Origin: Cardinalis cardinalis | Lineage: Eukaryota > Chordata > Aves > Passeriformes > Cardinalidae | DNA length: 64,000 nucleotides | Assembly: GCA_014549065.1 (NCBI GenBank) | Contig: JACDOX010000003.1 | Coordinates: 14,015,877 to 14,079,876, forward strand | Reading direction: 5' to 3' | In this document: piece after piece, positions 28,331-40,900 of the stretch | Position numbering within the stretch: the stretch's first letter is position 1 | Layout of the letters: every line of letters begins with the position of its first letter | Notes under the pieces: generated by a model | The model's input: the letters and a program-made list of their open reading frames with translations, nothing else | What the model was told of the DNA's origin: nothing | Databases searched by the model: none | Program-made: the position numbers and the translations under genes

Positions 28331-28912
28331 TGGCACATTGTTTCTCCTGTGGGCCTGGTTATTTATTTCTGCATTCCCATTCATAATAGCATAATAACAG
28401 ACTTGAGACAATAAGATAATTACTTCGCTTCTTGGGTGGTTAAAATTAACTGTGCTCATGGCGTATTTATTCGGGAAAAAAATACAAGTTGTTTAGTGAT
28501 TGCCCAGAAATTCATTATCTGCATAATGTTCTGTTTCTAAATGTGTATGGCATGGCCGTTCATCTGTGCCAAGAGCAAGCATGCAGCACTATCTGATGTA
28601 ATTAGTTTTCCCCTTACATGCCAGGGAGAACATCTGGGCTAATTGTGTGTTGTTGACAAAAGTTGCTGTTCTAATGGGGGTCCCTGTTTGTGCACACACA
28701 TGCTCATTATAGGTACAAACATGCTCATGATTTCAGTTTATCCTCAAGCAAACTGGTAGCTCTTACTGACGAGATGCTTCTGGTGATTTGGGACTGGGGT
28801 CACACCATGTCTCTGGGCAGATTTAGAAACTGTTAGCAGGAGTAAAATGCTCTCAGTTTAAACAGAAAATAAACAAACATATAATGCTTCTGCTTCTGTT
28901 TTCTTTTTCCAG

Positions 28913-28996
28913 CCTCCACTGGTCCAGGCAATTTTCAGTGGTGATCCAGAAGAGATACGGATGCTGATCTACAAAACTGAGGATGTCAACGCCTTG
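28913..28996 (+). CDS. ANKRD44: ANKRD44 coding exon 2
   Basis: 84 nt, 28 codons, phase 0 at both ends, so it could be skipped without changing frame. It follows a pyrimidine-rich acceptor (tctgttttctttttccag) and ends at a gtatgt donor. It reads PPLVQAIFSGDPEEIRML and ends in EDVNAL, the first, degenerate ankyrin repeat that caps the array. In known orthologues exon 1 supplies about nine residues ending in Gln before this block. Compared with the recalled human protein, I see His to Tyr and Thr to Ala substitutions near the end. Confidence 0.93.
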
Positions 28997-31900
28997 GTAT
29001 GTGGCTGGCATGTTGTGCACCATGCTTGTGGCAATGACAGTATTAAAAATATCCTCAGTAATTGACAAATAACAGAATGGAAATGATTGGGAAGTAAGAG
29101 ATTTGGGGCTTCAGTGGTATCCTAAGTAGGAGTTAGTGTCATTGTCTCCAGCAGATGACTTCAAATTTTTTAAATGTATGGTAATTATTTCAAATGTGCA
29201 GGTCAGTCAGGGACATTGTTTCTTCTCTTACTGAGAAAATGAATGAAAACAGCTGAAAATTGCATGTTTTTAATCTCCGTAGGGCTTCCTTTTGTGAAAA
29301 GTCTTTGCAGATCAGGAGCTGTTATGCATTTGACTCTATTTGAACTAAAGCTCCAGTGTAATTCTCAGTAGTGAGAGTAAAGAAGCAGAATCTTGGCCAC
29401 AATTTGCCCACAAAGGAATTACTGTTTTGCAGATTGACTTGTTGTAGCCAGAATGGTAAGCAGCTGTAAACAAGCAGTAGTTGAGTGCTTTGACAGTGAA
29501 AAAAGAATCTCCAAGTCAACTTGGTCTTTTTTGCAGAAATTGGGGTGGGTTTTTTCCCCCTCTTTGTTTTTAATTTATATTCATACTGATAGAAACAAGC
29601 CCTGCCAGTCCCGACTACAATCTGTGGCTTCTCAAAGTGGTGAGAATATAAAGCAGAAGCAGAATGATGTAAAACCAGCAGTTTATTCATTGCAAACTCC
29701 AGCAGCTGGTCTGGAATGATCTTGGCACTGCAGTTTTTGCAGGTAGTGGGGTCCAACAGTGTGGTTCAGGAACTAGAGAGGTGATGCTACAGGTGTGGTT
29801 GGCTGGGGTTCCACCCTGTTTGCTGTCCAGTAGAAGGAAAGACATGCCACTGTTTTAAATCTGATTCAAGACCTTGGTGTTAAGCTTTCCTCATGATTAT
29901 CAGTGCCTGATTGTTTCCTGCAAGTTCCTAAAAGTACTTCCTTAAAGAATCATCTCCCTTGAATTTCCTCCTTCATTGCTTTTTGCTGATGATTTTAAAG
30001 AAAAAACCGAACCCAGCCAAACAAAACCCCTTCAGCAAGGTAGATGAACACTACAGTCCCCGAATTTCATGTGGATTTCATGCTGGATTTTCAAAGCAGC
30101 ATTTCCTGTACGAGATTATTGTGGAGTTCTCCAATGTTTTTCTGTCTTTTGGCTGCAAGTGTGTTAGTGATGGTTGCTAGGGAGATGCTCTCAGCTGTCA
30201 GGTGCAAGATTAGATGAAGAACACGTGTTTTGCAGATGAGTCCCGTAATATTTAATAGAAAAAGTCATTGAATGGTTTTGCCCAGAATACTGCTTACAAT
30301 GCTCAAAATCCACCCAGGAATGGTTTGCCTCCTCAGGAGCAAAACTCAAAGCTGTTCTTTGAAGTAATTAGAAAGATACTGGTCAACACAAACTCTGAAG
30401 GTTGTGTTCTGAATAGTGACTGCAGGGATGTGTCAACTGCTTAAAATATCACTGAAGAAAGATGAAAAGATTTCCCCCTCATTGTGCTGTGAGCTGGCAA
30501 TTTGCATTCCATGCTTCTGTTTCTATTTTAAGGGTGTTTTTAATTACTTCCACGTTAGCTTTTGGTTGCTCACATGAGAGGAAACTCTGACATAATTTGG
30601 CAGAGATTTGTCCTTTGTTGATCATTTTGGTTGGCTCTGTTAACACTGGAATAGTTCAAATATAGGTAGGACAGGGATACAAAGTAGAAGAGTGGTTTTG
30701 CAGCAAGGTTTGGGTATTTCTGAAGTTTAAAACACCAGAGTATTTTTAATCTCCATCAAGAGAAGTATTTGGAAGGCAGAAGAAGAAGTGCATGGAGAAA
30801 CAACACAAAATTAGGAATACATGTGCAGACGTCCCAAGAGAAAATTAATCTCATGAAAGAGTTTGGAGGAAATCTGAAGTTTAGAAGGTTACTTTTTTTT
30901 TGGGTCTGGTAAAATAATTAGTAGCTTCCCAAGCCAAGGACTTGTTTGTTGATGGAAATGGCTACATTCTGGATACTGCTGTAATTGTGACTTCTACTTT
31001 AAACAAAGTGAAATCTGTTTGGATTACAAGCGTGGTTTTAATTCATTCTGCCGCTGTAACTGTCACTTTGACCTCTCCAGTCCCTACCTGTGCTCTGGGG
31101 GCACGTGATGCCACCTGTGCATCCTGAGGGCATGGACCCTGTTATACTTAGCTGGCAATGAGCACTTCAGTACTCCCCTGGGTACTGGGTACACGCTGTG
31201 TCCATGGGAAGTGTGGTCAGCATTCAGCAGCCTGTTTTCCCAGGACATTTGTGATGTCACTTGGGCAGTCCAGACTGCTGGATGAGGTGCAGGTAGACAC
31301 TTCTACACTTGCTGTTCGGTACATTTCAAAGCAGCAGGGTGATCATGCTGTGTGTATGTAGAGGGGGATATTTTTGGGGGGCTGTTTTTCTTAGGGAAGA
31401 GTAGGAGAGAATGACCCTCACAATCTAGGGACTAATCTGGATCCAGTTGTCACCCTTCTTATTTGGGATTCATAATACATGAGCTGTGCAGCACCTGACA
31501 TCTGCAAAGTCCAGTTGTTGTGTGCAGTGTTATAAAGCAAAATCCTCCCTGTCAAATTTCCATTTTTATCTCAGTCTTCCAGTTCAGTTTCTCTTCAAAA
31601 TATCCAAAGTAAAAAAAAAAAGGTCAAAAAACCTTCCTGAATTCTTNCCCTTAAGGGATGTGTTGTTCGCAAGTAATTTCATTCTCTGTTTTTATTTTTT
31701 ATCCCCTAATGCTGTGTTTTCTCTTGGATAGAACCCTGCTTCTAGCTGCAGAGTGNCTGCAGAGCAGCAGGCAGCAGCACCAGCAGAGATTGCAGGGCCA
31801 TACATGCAGGACCAGGTATTTAGGNGTGGTTTATTATGAGATAAAGAGGGAAGGAAGGATGTCATTATGGAGACACATGTATGTGTGCAGCTCATGACTT

Positions 31901-34900
31901 TTTTCCTCGTTATCCTACTTGGAGAGGCATAGATCTGCAGGACTGCCTTTGTCAGGAGGATTCAGGCTCATTCCAGGCCTTCCCACATGCACACAATTTC
32001 TATATATTCCTGTACTATTGCCAAGCATGTTTTTGGAGGTGCTGTGAGTGCTTGAGGGTACAAATAGGCACATATTTAGGGTTATGAGTCTGAAAGGCTT
32101 TGCATGTTTGGGATAGCTGAAGAGAGGGTATCTGGCCTCTAGTAGTGCCATATAATATGCTGTTTATTTAAGTAGGAAGTGATGGAGAAATTTTTTTTCT
32201 ACAGAAACTATGAACAATTCTCCATTATGTAACAAAATTGAATATAAAATTACACGGATGTTCTCCATGCAAGGTAGCTAGCATAACTTCTGTTTAGATT
32301 AAATAATTTTTTTTGCTTAGTTTTTTTTTAATACTTTATAAATAAAATTTTTGAACTGTGAAGCAGATTCTGCTGGAGAGNCTGAGAGTCTGAAATAGTC
32401 TGGGTTGCATTGCAACAGGGTGGTAGCGTAGTAATGGTTACTATGTTATAAATATCTGTGCTGGTGACTCATCTCATCAGTTTGAGGCAGTTTAGGATGT
32501 NTAGACCATTAAAGTCTCATGGCAGGGTTTGACTGTAACTGCATTATTGTCTTCAAAGGCAGCAATGTCAGCCTGAAATACTTGAATTTTCTAAATCTTT
32601 TCCCATCCTAAGTGATGTGTGCTCCCATGCCTTAACACTCCCCATCCAAAGTCAATACTGTGTNTGTAAAAGTGGAGGAGTTGTTCAAGTCTGTCTTTTG
32701 AGTCTTACAGTGAACATCAGTAATCATCAAAATATTTTCATTCTTTAGGATAACAGTTTCTATGGTCTCAGACTGGAATTAGCAATTAATTTATGCAGTG
32801 ATGCTTTTCTAGCATAAAAGTCACTGTCAGCCTCATGGAAGGCAATTGCTAGATAAGGGGGGAGAAAAAAGATAATTTTTCATGTTCTGAAAGATCAAAG
32901 TATTTGCCTCTTCTGCTTCNTGAACACTTGGCGATTTAAGACTCAGTTCAGAAAAANCTTTATTTCTGAGGCTGAGCTGAAGACTGTGGGATGAGAGGTG
33001 CTGGAATGAGGATCTGCATTTTCAGATGGGCATTTCTGTTATGATGCAGAAGAAAGTGCACAAAGTATAAGTTATACAGCTTGACTTTCACCTGTGGTGC
33101 TCACAGTCAAACACTTTGATTTACTCTGTGAATTACAGGCTTTAATAAAAGAATGTATGAGGAGGAGGAGAAAATCCTTGAAGCAGCAGAGATTTTCTTG
33201 GTGCACCATCAGCTTTTGGCTCCAAACAGTTGTAAATAGCCCAAGAAATAGGTGCTCATAAGCTTCTAGTCTCTTCAGTAGTTCCTAACAGTTCCCAATG
33301 TTTAATTTTTCTGAAGTTAACTTGTATTTGAAAAAATTTTTAATGGCTGTGCTATTTAAATGAGGAATACTCAGATGTAACAAGTGTAAATGGAGTGAAT
33401 GAGCTGGAGGTTTGTTTCTGTCATTATTTTNGATGGACTTGATCAGTGGAAGTTATATTCATTAATATTCATTAATATGCTTTATTCTGCCACCCAGGCA
33501 CATTTTGAAGGTGGTGGTAATCCAAAGGCTTCAGTAACTCTGTTTCTGTGGTGGATTAAATTCCTTCTGCAAACTCCAACTCTTCCTGTTAGCTGCTCAG
33601 TCAGTTTGATGACAGAGAAAGNTTACATACATTTATTTTCTGCAGCAGTTGCATTTACATTTTAATAGTAAGTAACTCTGTCCTTAGCATCACCTGATCT
33701 GAGCAGTTGCAGTTGATATCAAAATTCAAATCCATTATCTCCTCTGACATGTAGGCTAAGTTGAGGAGAAAATGTATGTGCCTTTCCTTAATGTACCTGA
33801 TAATTTTACATGTGCTGATATGATTCATTCAGCTCACTGTTCTGCTAATCTTCATTTACCCCAGGCTCTGATCCAATAAAGCACTTAAGGACTAGTCTAA
33901 CTTTAAGCCTGTAGGGCCTTATCCGTGCCACTGTGATCACCAGAACAGTTTAAGCAAGTGTTGAGTGTTTTTCTTGCTGAGGCCTTCTGTTCCTGATTGC
34001 CTGGCTGCTAGATTCTTAGTTTCTTTTATCTGTATTAAAAAAAAAAAAGTGTACAGATAATGTTAACCTGCAGCATCATCTTTTCTGTGAACTAATATAG
34101 GCTACTAATGCAGTTTAATAGAATCACAGAATGCTCTGGGTTGGAAGTGACATTAAAGATCATCTCATTGCAAACTCCTGCCATGAGGGACACCTTTCCC
34201 CTTTCACTGGACCAGGTTGCTCCAAGCTCCATCCAACCTGGCCCTGAACACTTCCAGGGACAGGGCATCCACAGCTTCTCTGGACAGCCTGTGTCAGTCC
34301 CTCAGCATCTGCATAGTAAAGAATTGATTCTCAGTATCTAATCNAAANCTGCCCTCTTTCAGCTTGAAGCCATTTCCCCTTGTCCTATCACTACACTCCC
34401 TTGTGAAAAGTCCCTCTCCACCTCTCTTGTAGGCCCCCTTCAGGTACTGGAAAGAGAGTTTATCTCATATTAGCATGATTTTCTAGCCATTGTTTATAGC
34501 TTATCTACTGTCTCTTGCTGACCTTTTGTTCTTCTGAGAACTGCACTTGAAGCAGGTCTGATTGTTTCTCTTAATGCTTTTTGTAATCCTGTTATCATCT
34601 CTTCCCCCCACTTACTTCCCTTGCCTTGATAATGTATGTTGAGGTTTGGGGTTCTGCCAAGCCTTTCCTTGAAAGGACAATTTTTATCCCTCTCTCTGTG
34701 TGTAGCCTCCAGTGTTTAGATCATTATTGATTCACTTTTGTGCTCCTGTTCCCAGCAGCACAGGACGAGGAGCTGGAGCTGGATGAGTGTTGGGGTGCTG
34801 GGTGCTGAGCCAGACAGTGAGGAGCTGTGGCTGTGAGGGACCAGGGCTCTGAGGGGGACACGTGGCTGTGGTGGGACAGNNNNNNNNNNNNNNNNNNNNN

Positions 34901-37900
34901 NNNNNNNNNNNNNNNNNNNNNNNNNNNNNNNNNNNNNNNNNNNNNNNNNNNNNNNNNNNNNNNNNNNNNNNNNNNNNNNNNNNNNNNNNNNNNNNNNNNN
35001 NNNNNNNNNNNNNNNNNNNNNNNNNNNNNNNNNNNNNNNNNNNNNNNNNNNNNNNNNNNNNNNNNNNNNNNNNNNNNNNNNNNNNNNNNNNNNNNNNNNN
35101 NNNNNNNNNNNNNNNNNNNNNNNNNNNNNNNNNNNNNNNNNNNNNNNNNNNNNNNNNNNNNNNNNNNNNNNNNNNNNNNNNNNNNNNNNNNNNNNNNNNN
35201 NNNNNNNNNNNNNNNNNNNNNNNNNNNNNNNNNNNNNNNNNNNNNNNNNNNNNNNNNAGATGTGGTGTGTGGATTTCTCCCTGCCAAACTCCTGAAAATG
35301 TTGCCTGTTTGCTGATTTGTGCCTGGTTGTGATAAATGGAGAAATTTTATGGTTTTTTCCTCTTGGAGAAATGAAGCTTAAATTCAGTTTTGTGANTAAC
35401 AAATCTTTCTCTGAAAACTGGATTCACACTCAATATGATAGGGCTTTGTATTGACTTTGAAAGCTTAGAAAGCTTACAGAGTTAGTTGTTCCTATTACAC
35501 AAGAGTAAAATTTTCTGTTTCATGTCCTTTCCTCCCTCAGTTATGAAATTTGCATCAGATTTACAGTTTAGTACAGAAAATTGCTTANAATCAACAAAGC
35601 ATTGGGTGGCCTTGGTTCCATGATACAGAAATTGCTTGGCCTTGTATCATTAGCATTCAGCTTCCAAGTGCTCTGCCCTTGCCAAACGTGGCTGTGTTGC
35701 ACTGACAGGTACAATGGCTATTACAAATACTGTGTTGTACTAAAGNGAGCTTCATGCATTAGTAACAGCAAACTAAGAAAAAAACCTGGTTCTATTGTTG
35801 TATATATGTTTGATCAGTCAGTACATTTTTTGCCATGGGTAGCCTTAGGACAGGGAATATGAAAGCTATGGAAGATCTCACATACACTTATGTAGCTGGT
35901 AGAGGCTGTTCTGTGGTGTTAGGAATGAAGCATATGAGAGTAACTTGTGATACTGTTCCTGAGTGAACACTGCTGCATGGACACTGCTTAATATTCCTTT
36001 GCTTTGCCTACCATGTGAGAAAGTGAAGGCCTGTAAGAGATCTTCCCCTCTGACCTGTGGCAATCAGGGTTTTATGTAACCAGTCTTCTGAGTGTTTTAT
36101 CTGCATGCCCAATAGCCAAGATCAAAACCCAACGCAGCAGAATTTGAGATTATGCACATGATGTATGTTTAAAAAAACCATACAAACACAAAAATTAAAC
36201 ATAAACTGTTCTGGTGATCAGTGGCTCCGTACTTCTCAGTGATGGAAAACAATTTTCAACATTCCCATGANGAGTCTTTCTGCTACACAGATTTGTCCAC
36301 ATTTATAGCATACTTTGAAGATATTCCAAAATAGCTTATGGTTGATGATCTCTTGGGCATGTTGAAAGTGATATTTTTCATGACAGGCTCAGAGATCTTT
36401 TTCAGGGACAGGATGTAAATATTGGTAGGATTTCTCTGTTGATACTGTTTGCAGGAAGTGTTGAATTTGTTGCNCATTTAAAATATTTAATGCTAGTAGG
36501 TTGCAATAAGTTGGATTGCTAAGGTCTCTTAGAACTTATTTTTGTGGTTCAGAAACCAAAACNAAATAACATTTAGGACTGGAAACAGCACAATGAGCAG
36601 TATTAGCAGTTCTTGTGATTGTTGTTGCCCATATTGTAATATTTAGCAGTTTCTTTAAAGGCCTGTGTTCTGGAATCAGCTGAATAAAACAATAAAATAA
36701 AACGGTTTTGTGAACACTGTATTTATACCCCTTGAATTAACAATAAAAAACCCCTGTGAAATGGACTCCTTAATTTGGAAAATTACAGAAATCAAAAAAT
36801 TCTGCATGTATTTCAGAAGTTATATATAGCTTCAGAATATATATGTGTGTGTATATATATATATGTATCTTAGCAATTCTTCTAAGTTTAAAGACAGATT
36901 TGACTGGTAGTACTTTATTTATGTTTAAAGGTCAGTCCAGATGTATGTGCCCATCTTGGGCTGCTGTAGATATCCAGGCTATGGTGTACAAGAACGTTTG
37001 TAGACCAAGAAGAATTTGCATCTTGACCTTGTGTGCGGTTCCAAATAATTCTCTTGAGTTNTCCTTTGAAGCCTCTGGTGTTGTACTGTTGATATAAACT
37101 GCATTACAAAGTCTGATATCCAGAAGCATCTGGATTATGTTGCTGTGATACCTAAGAGTGGAAAATGTTTCTGAAAGAGACCTAAAGATGTCTCTGCTCA
37201 TTTTAGCTTTGATTTCATCTACCTGTGACAGAGTATCAGAGTAAAGGCAATATCTCTGCAAGATCTGGTGGAAATGAGTGATAAAAAATAGAGGATTACT
37301 GGGAGGAAGAATGTTGTTGAGCTCTTGAATTTTGTTCTTTCACTGGCTGAGATTGCATTTCTAATTACAAACAGAAATGCACATAAAAAATTATACAACT
37401 CCCTTGCTCTGTTACACCAATGGCTGCACTTACTGACCATGTTTTATAACTGGACAATCTGTGGTTTTGTAGGATGCTGAGAAAAGAACTCCTCTTCATG
37501 TTGCATCATTCCTGGGGGATGCAGACATCATTGAGCTTCTCATTTTGTCAGGTAAGGTATAGTCCCTCACTGCTGTTAACTGGTAAATCAGCTAATTTTA
37601 AAGCTACAGCAAAGCACACATTNAGGGAGTTTTGGGCATTGTTTATTTCTGAGTTTCACAGAGCTTGTTGCATTTCTTGCAAGCTTAGAAAATATATTTA
37701 AATTTGGTGATAAAATAATAAAAAGCACCCTGTGACTGAGCAGAATTAACAAACAAAGTAACTTTTAACAACTTATAAAGCCTTCAAACTGACAGTAATT
37801 GGGATTCAGAAACCTGCTGCAGTACATATTTGAAATGTAGCTTCATATCCCAGAGTACAATCCAAGAATTCCTGTTAAGCAAAAATTATGGAATAAGAGC

Positions 37901-40900
37901 AAAAAAATTATTAATCACCTTAAATGAATTGTAAGTGCTATTTAGATAAGAAGCATGTTTCTAAGAATCAGGAAGTTTATTTGTATATTAGAAACTGTGC
38001 AGTAGGAAGTATCTAAACAAAAGAAATAAAAGTTTCCCAACTGTTGTAGTGACAGAAAACACGATCAAAATATGTCAGAACAAAGCATAAAGCAGTCATC
38101 TNTCAAGAAGGGAGCATAATTCATGGCAAACTCCTGGATGTGCTGCCAGATTTCAAAGCAGTGTTTTTCTAAGCTGGAGAACTGTAAGAGTAAAGCTTAT
38201 GAGGATTTAAGAATGTGNGGCTGAAAGGAACCTTATGGTACAAACTTCTAACCCCTTGCAAGCAACCTTGCTAGGCAACTGGTTTCACAATTTTTAGACA
38301 GCTTCTTCAAATGAATTCCATATATTTTTAAAAGTTATTTCAGAATTCTCAGCCCTGTGATTACAAGGCACCTTCTAATTTCCAGCCTTGAATCCCAGAA
38401 TAATTCAGGCTGGAGGGTGTTTCTAGAGATGACCTGATCCAGCCTCCTGCTCAAAGCACTGGATTTCAAAGTCAGATCAGGCTGTTGATGGGTGCATGCA
38501 CAGCACACAATTGTATTTCTTTGGCTCACCAGTCTAGCCAGACCTGGAGAAGGCAGAAAATTAGAACTCACTTTGCTGTAGCTGTGTTTCCTCTGTTCAT
38601 TTTGGGGGAGTTGCTTAATTGCTTAGTGAGAGTAANTAGCTGGCCATACATCAGCTCTTCCTGCTCTACCCCTGATGGCAGCAGAATGGTTGAAAGAGCA
38701 CTGCTCTGCTGACAGGTTATGCTTGGGGGGGTTTTCAATATGCTAAATGNAAGCATGATTTTCTTCCTTGGGAGGAAGGAGTTACTAAATTGAATCTGTC
38801 CATGTGTTGTTGCAGTGTGTGGTGTTTGTCATATACTGCTGTCCCATTGTGGTGTGAGGAGATTGCAGGAGCAATGTGTTTTTCAGGTTTTGCAAGCATC
38901 AGCACAGGCAATATCCTCATAAAGAGAAATGTGAAACAGTTTTGCCCATTTTTCCCAAATATCATTCCCAAAAATGTCCCAGTGAATGTTCCTGATGAGG
39001 GAAAAAGGCTTTCTAGAGTTCTCCTGGGACACTTAGTTCTAGCACCTCACTGCCAAAATGTCATCCATGGGTTATAGGGTTTGTCTGATCAGCAGCATGA
39101 AATGTGGTTGATACATCTTGGGGAGTTTTTATATATCCAANTGAATGTGAAAAACTTATAATGTGGGCTTTTAAAAATAGAACTTTGTGTCAGTGGGACT
39201 GTGCTTGGGTTCAGTCTGCAGGAGCTGTGTGACCTTTCCCCACTAGCTCAGCATGAGTCAAAATTAATTTTGTGTTGTATATTCTACTTATTCATTGTTC
39301 TTTATACTGAAGTATAAATATCTGAATATAGAATATCTGAGGTATCATTACTCATGATAAGCATGAGTATTGTATCCATCCAAGAGCAGGTTTGGAGGTT
39401 TCTGAGAATTGGAGGAGCAGGTTTATGACTTGTTATAAATACCTCTTTGTGACTGTGATCTCTCCATGAACTAGGCTGCAAGGACAAGTGCAGCATCTTC
39501 CTTTGCTTCACCTCTTCAGTCAGCAAATGGTGGTAGTAGTGAAAGTGTATNATAAAATATTAATCTGAACATAACATTCAGTTACATAGGCAGAAAAACG
39601 TCATTGTCTGACTTAAAATGCAATGGTGTTTTCACAGAGAGAAAGCACACAAACAACTGCAGTTGGTGTCANGCAATATTCTCAGCATGAGCAGAAGCTA
39701 GGAGCAGTATCAACACATTTCATTTTGTTCAGGAGACAAATTAAATTAAATACGCACCTTCTGAGATTTGTGGTCCATAAACTGGTGGTGGAACAAATAA
39801 ANGTAGTGTCTAATGAATGAAATTTCTGCCCAGGTGGTTGGAGACAGACAAGGAATGGCTTTCTAGGTAATGGACTCTGTTTGGAAGTGGTACAGGAGGG
39901 ACAGTGGCAGATCCCTCAGCTGGTGTGAGTCACCCTGGCCCATTAAATGTCAGAGCCAGAGGGGTTTACACCAGCCCCNAGGTCTGATCCATAATCAGAT
40001 GGTTCCAACTGGGGAAGGGTGCTGAGTGGTTTTGTTTTTCCAGGCTACATGAAAGCAGGGAGCTTTGAGAACTTCTTCAGCTCCTTCTGTCAGAAAGGAG
40101 AAGGAGTAAGGTAACCATCTCACAGAAGGAATCTCTGTATGGTGCCACAGTCATGGATGTGCAGGAGTAATTGTCTGGGTAAATACAAGCTGCATTCCCA
40201 TTTGGGCTGGTACCTCAGAGCATCATGTTTGAGCTCAGCCCCTTACCCCTTGNTCCCCACCAAGGCACTTGCCATCTTGGCAATATTACCTTGCTTTACT
40301 GTTTCAGAAGGCTCTGGGCTTCTTGCCAGGAAGCTGTCCTTACATTTTGGTGGGCCTGTTGCTGTGCTTACAGGACGAGTTGGAAAGATGCAAGTAAATA
40401 ATGACATTAATAGGTTAAAGAGTACGGTTTTCTTCCTCCATTGACTATCCCTAATATTGGAGATTTAGACTGTGGAATCTAGAGATGTGGATTTGGCAGA
40501 TGTGCTGGATGGAAAAGTGTACTTTGGTTATGATAAAGAGATGTTAACTTTATTCCTGAAAGCCAGCATCGAGTTGTTTATTTCAGATCTCAAAAGAACA
40601 GAGGCAGTTTCAGATTTATCTCCTCTTTTGGCAGAAAAATTTGAGCATGAAAAATGGCAAAGATTACAAAACAGCCATATTAAAGAAAAGTAGAATACAG
40701 AAAGTTTCCTCTCTGTTGATTTTATCTGTAACATTTTGTGTTATGTTCTCTACTTCAGCCTCACAAATCAAATCCCTACAGCTAAGCCTTTCTGTCAGGC
40801 TCAGGGAGAGCATGGTGGAGAAAGTGAGGCTGAAAAAAGGCTTTGCTCTGGAGAGCTTCTTTTTTAAAGTGGATATTTTACAGGATGGGTGGGTGCTGTG

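Larger units (their letters stand above)
1..28912 (+). other. ANKRD44 intron 1 (partial), no coding sequence recognised
   Basis: Non-coding stretch upstream of exon 2. Open frames here are short, lack splice context and match no family I know. The expected first exon (a start plus eight codons ending in Gln before a gt) was looked for and not found, so it probably lies beyond the left edge. The stretch holds two CR1 fragments (2668-2944 and 13586-13738), a 32-bp duplication (15778-15834), a possible palindromic repeat (20715-20765), a 37-bp tandem duplication (26481-26554), a T/G-rich simple repeat (27071-27140) and a small CpG cluster (28258-28330). Inference: large first intron, possibly with enhancers. 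Confidence 0.8.
28997..37472 (+). other. ANKRD44 intron 2
   Basis: 8,476 bp with canonical ends and no coding sequence recognised. It contains an antisense CR1 tail (34118-34453), a G-rich minisatellite-like tract running into the assembly gap (34827-35257) and a TA/TG microsatellite (36837-36868). The rest is unremarkable AT-rich intron. Confidence 0.85.

Noticed and set aside
34716..35402. Long open frames across the gap
   Set aside because: They are produced by translating the N run and carry no information.
40472..40693. Open frame of 73 codons in intron 3
   Set aside because: It begins with GTG, has no recognisable domain or flanking splice sites, and is within the range of chance open frames.
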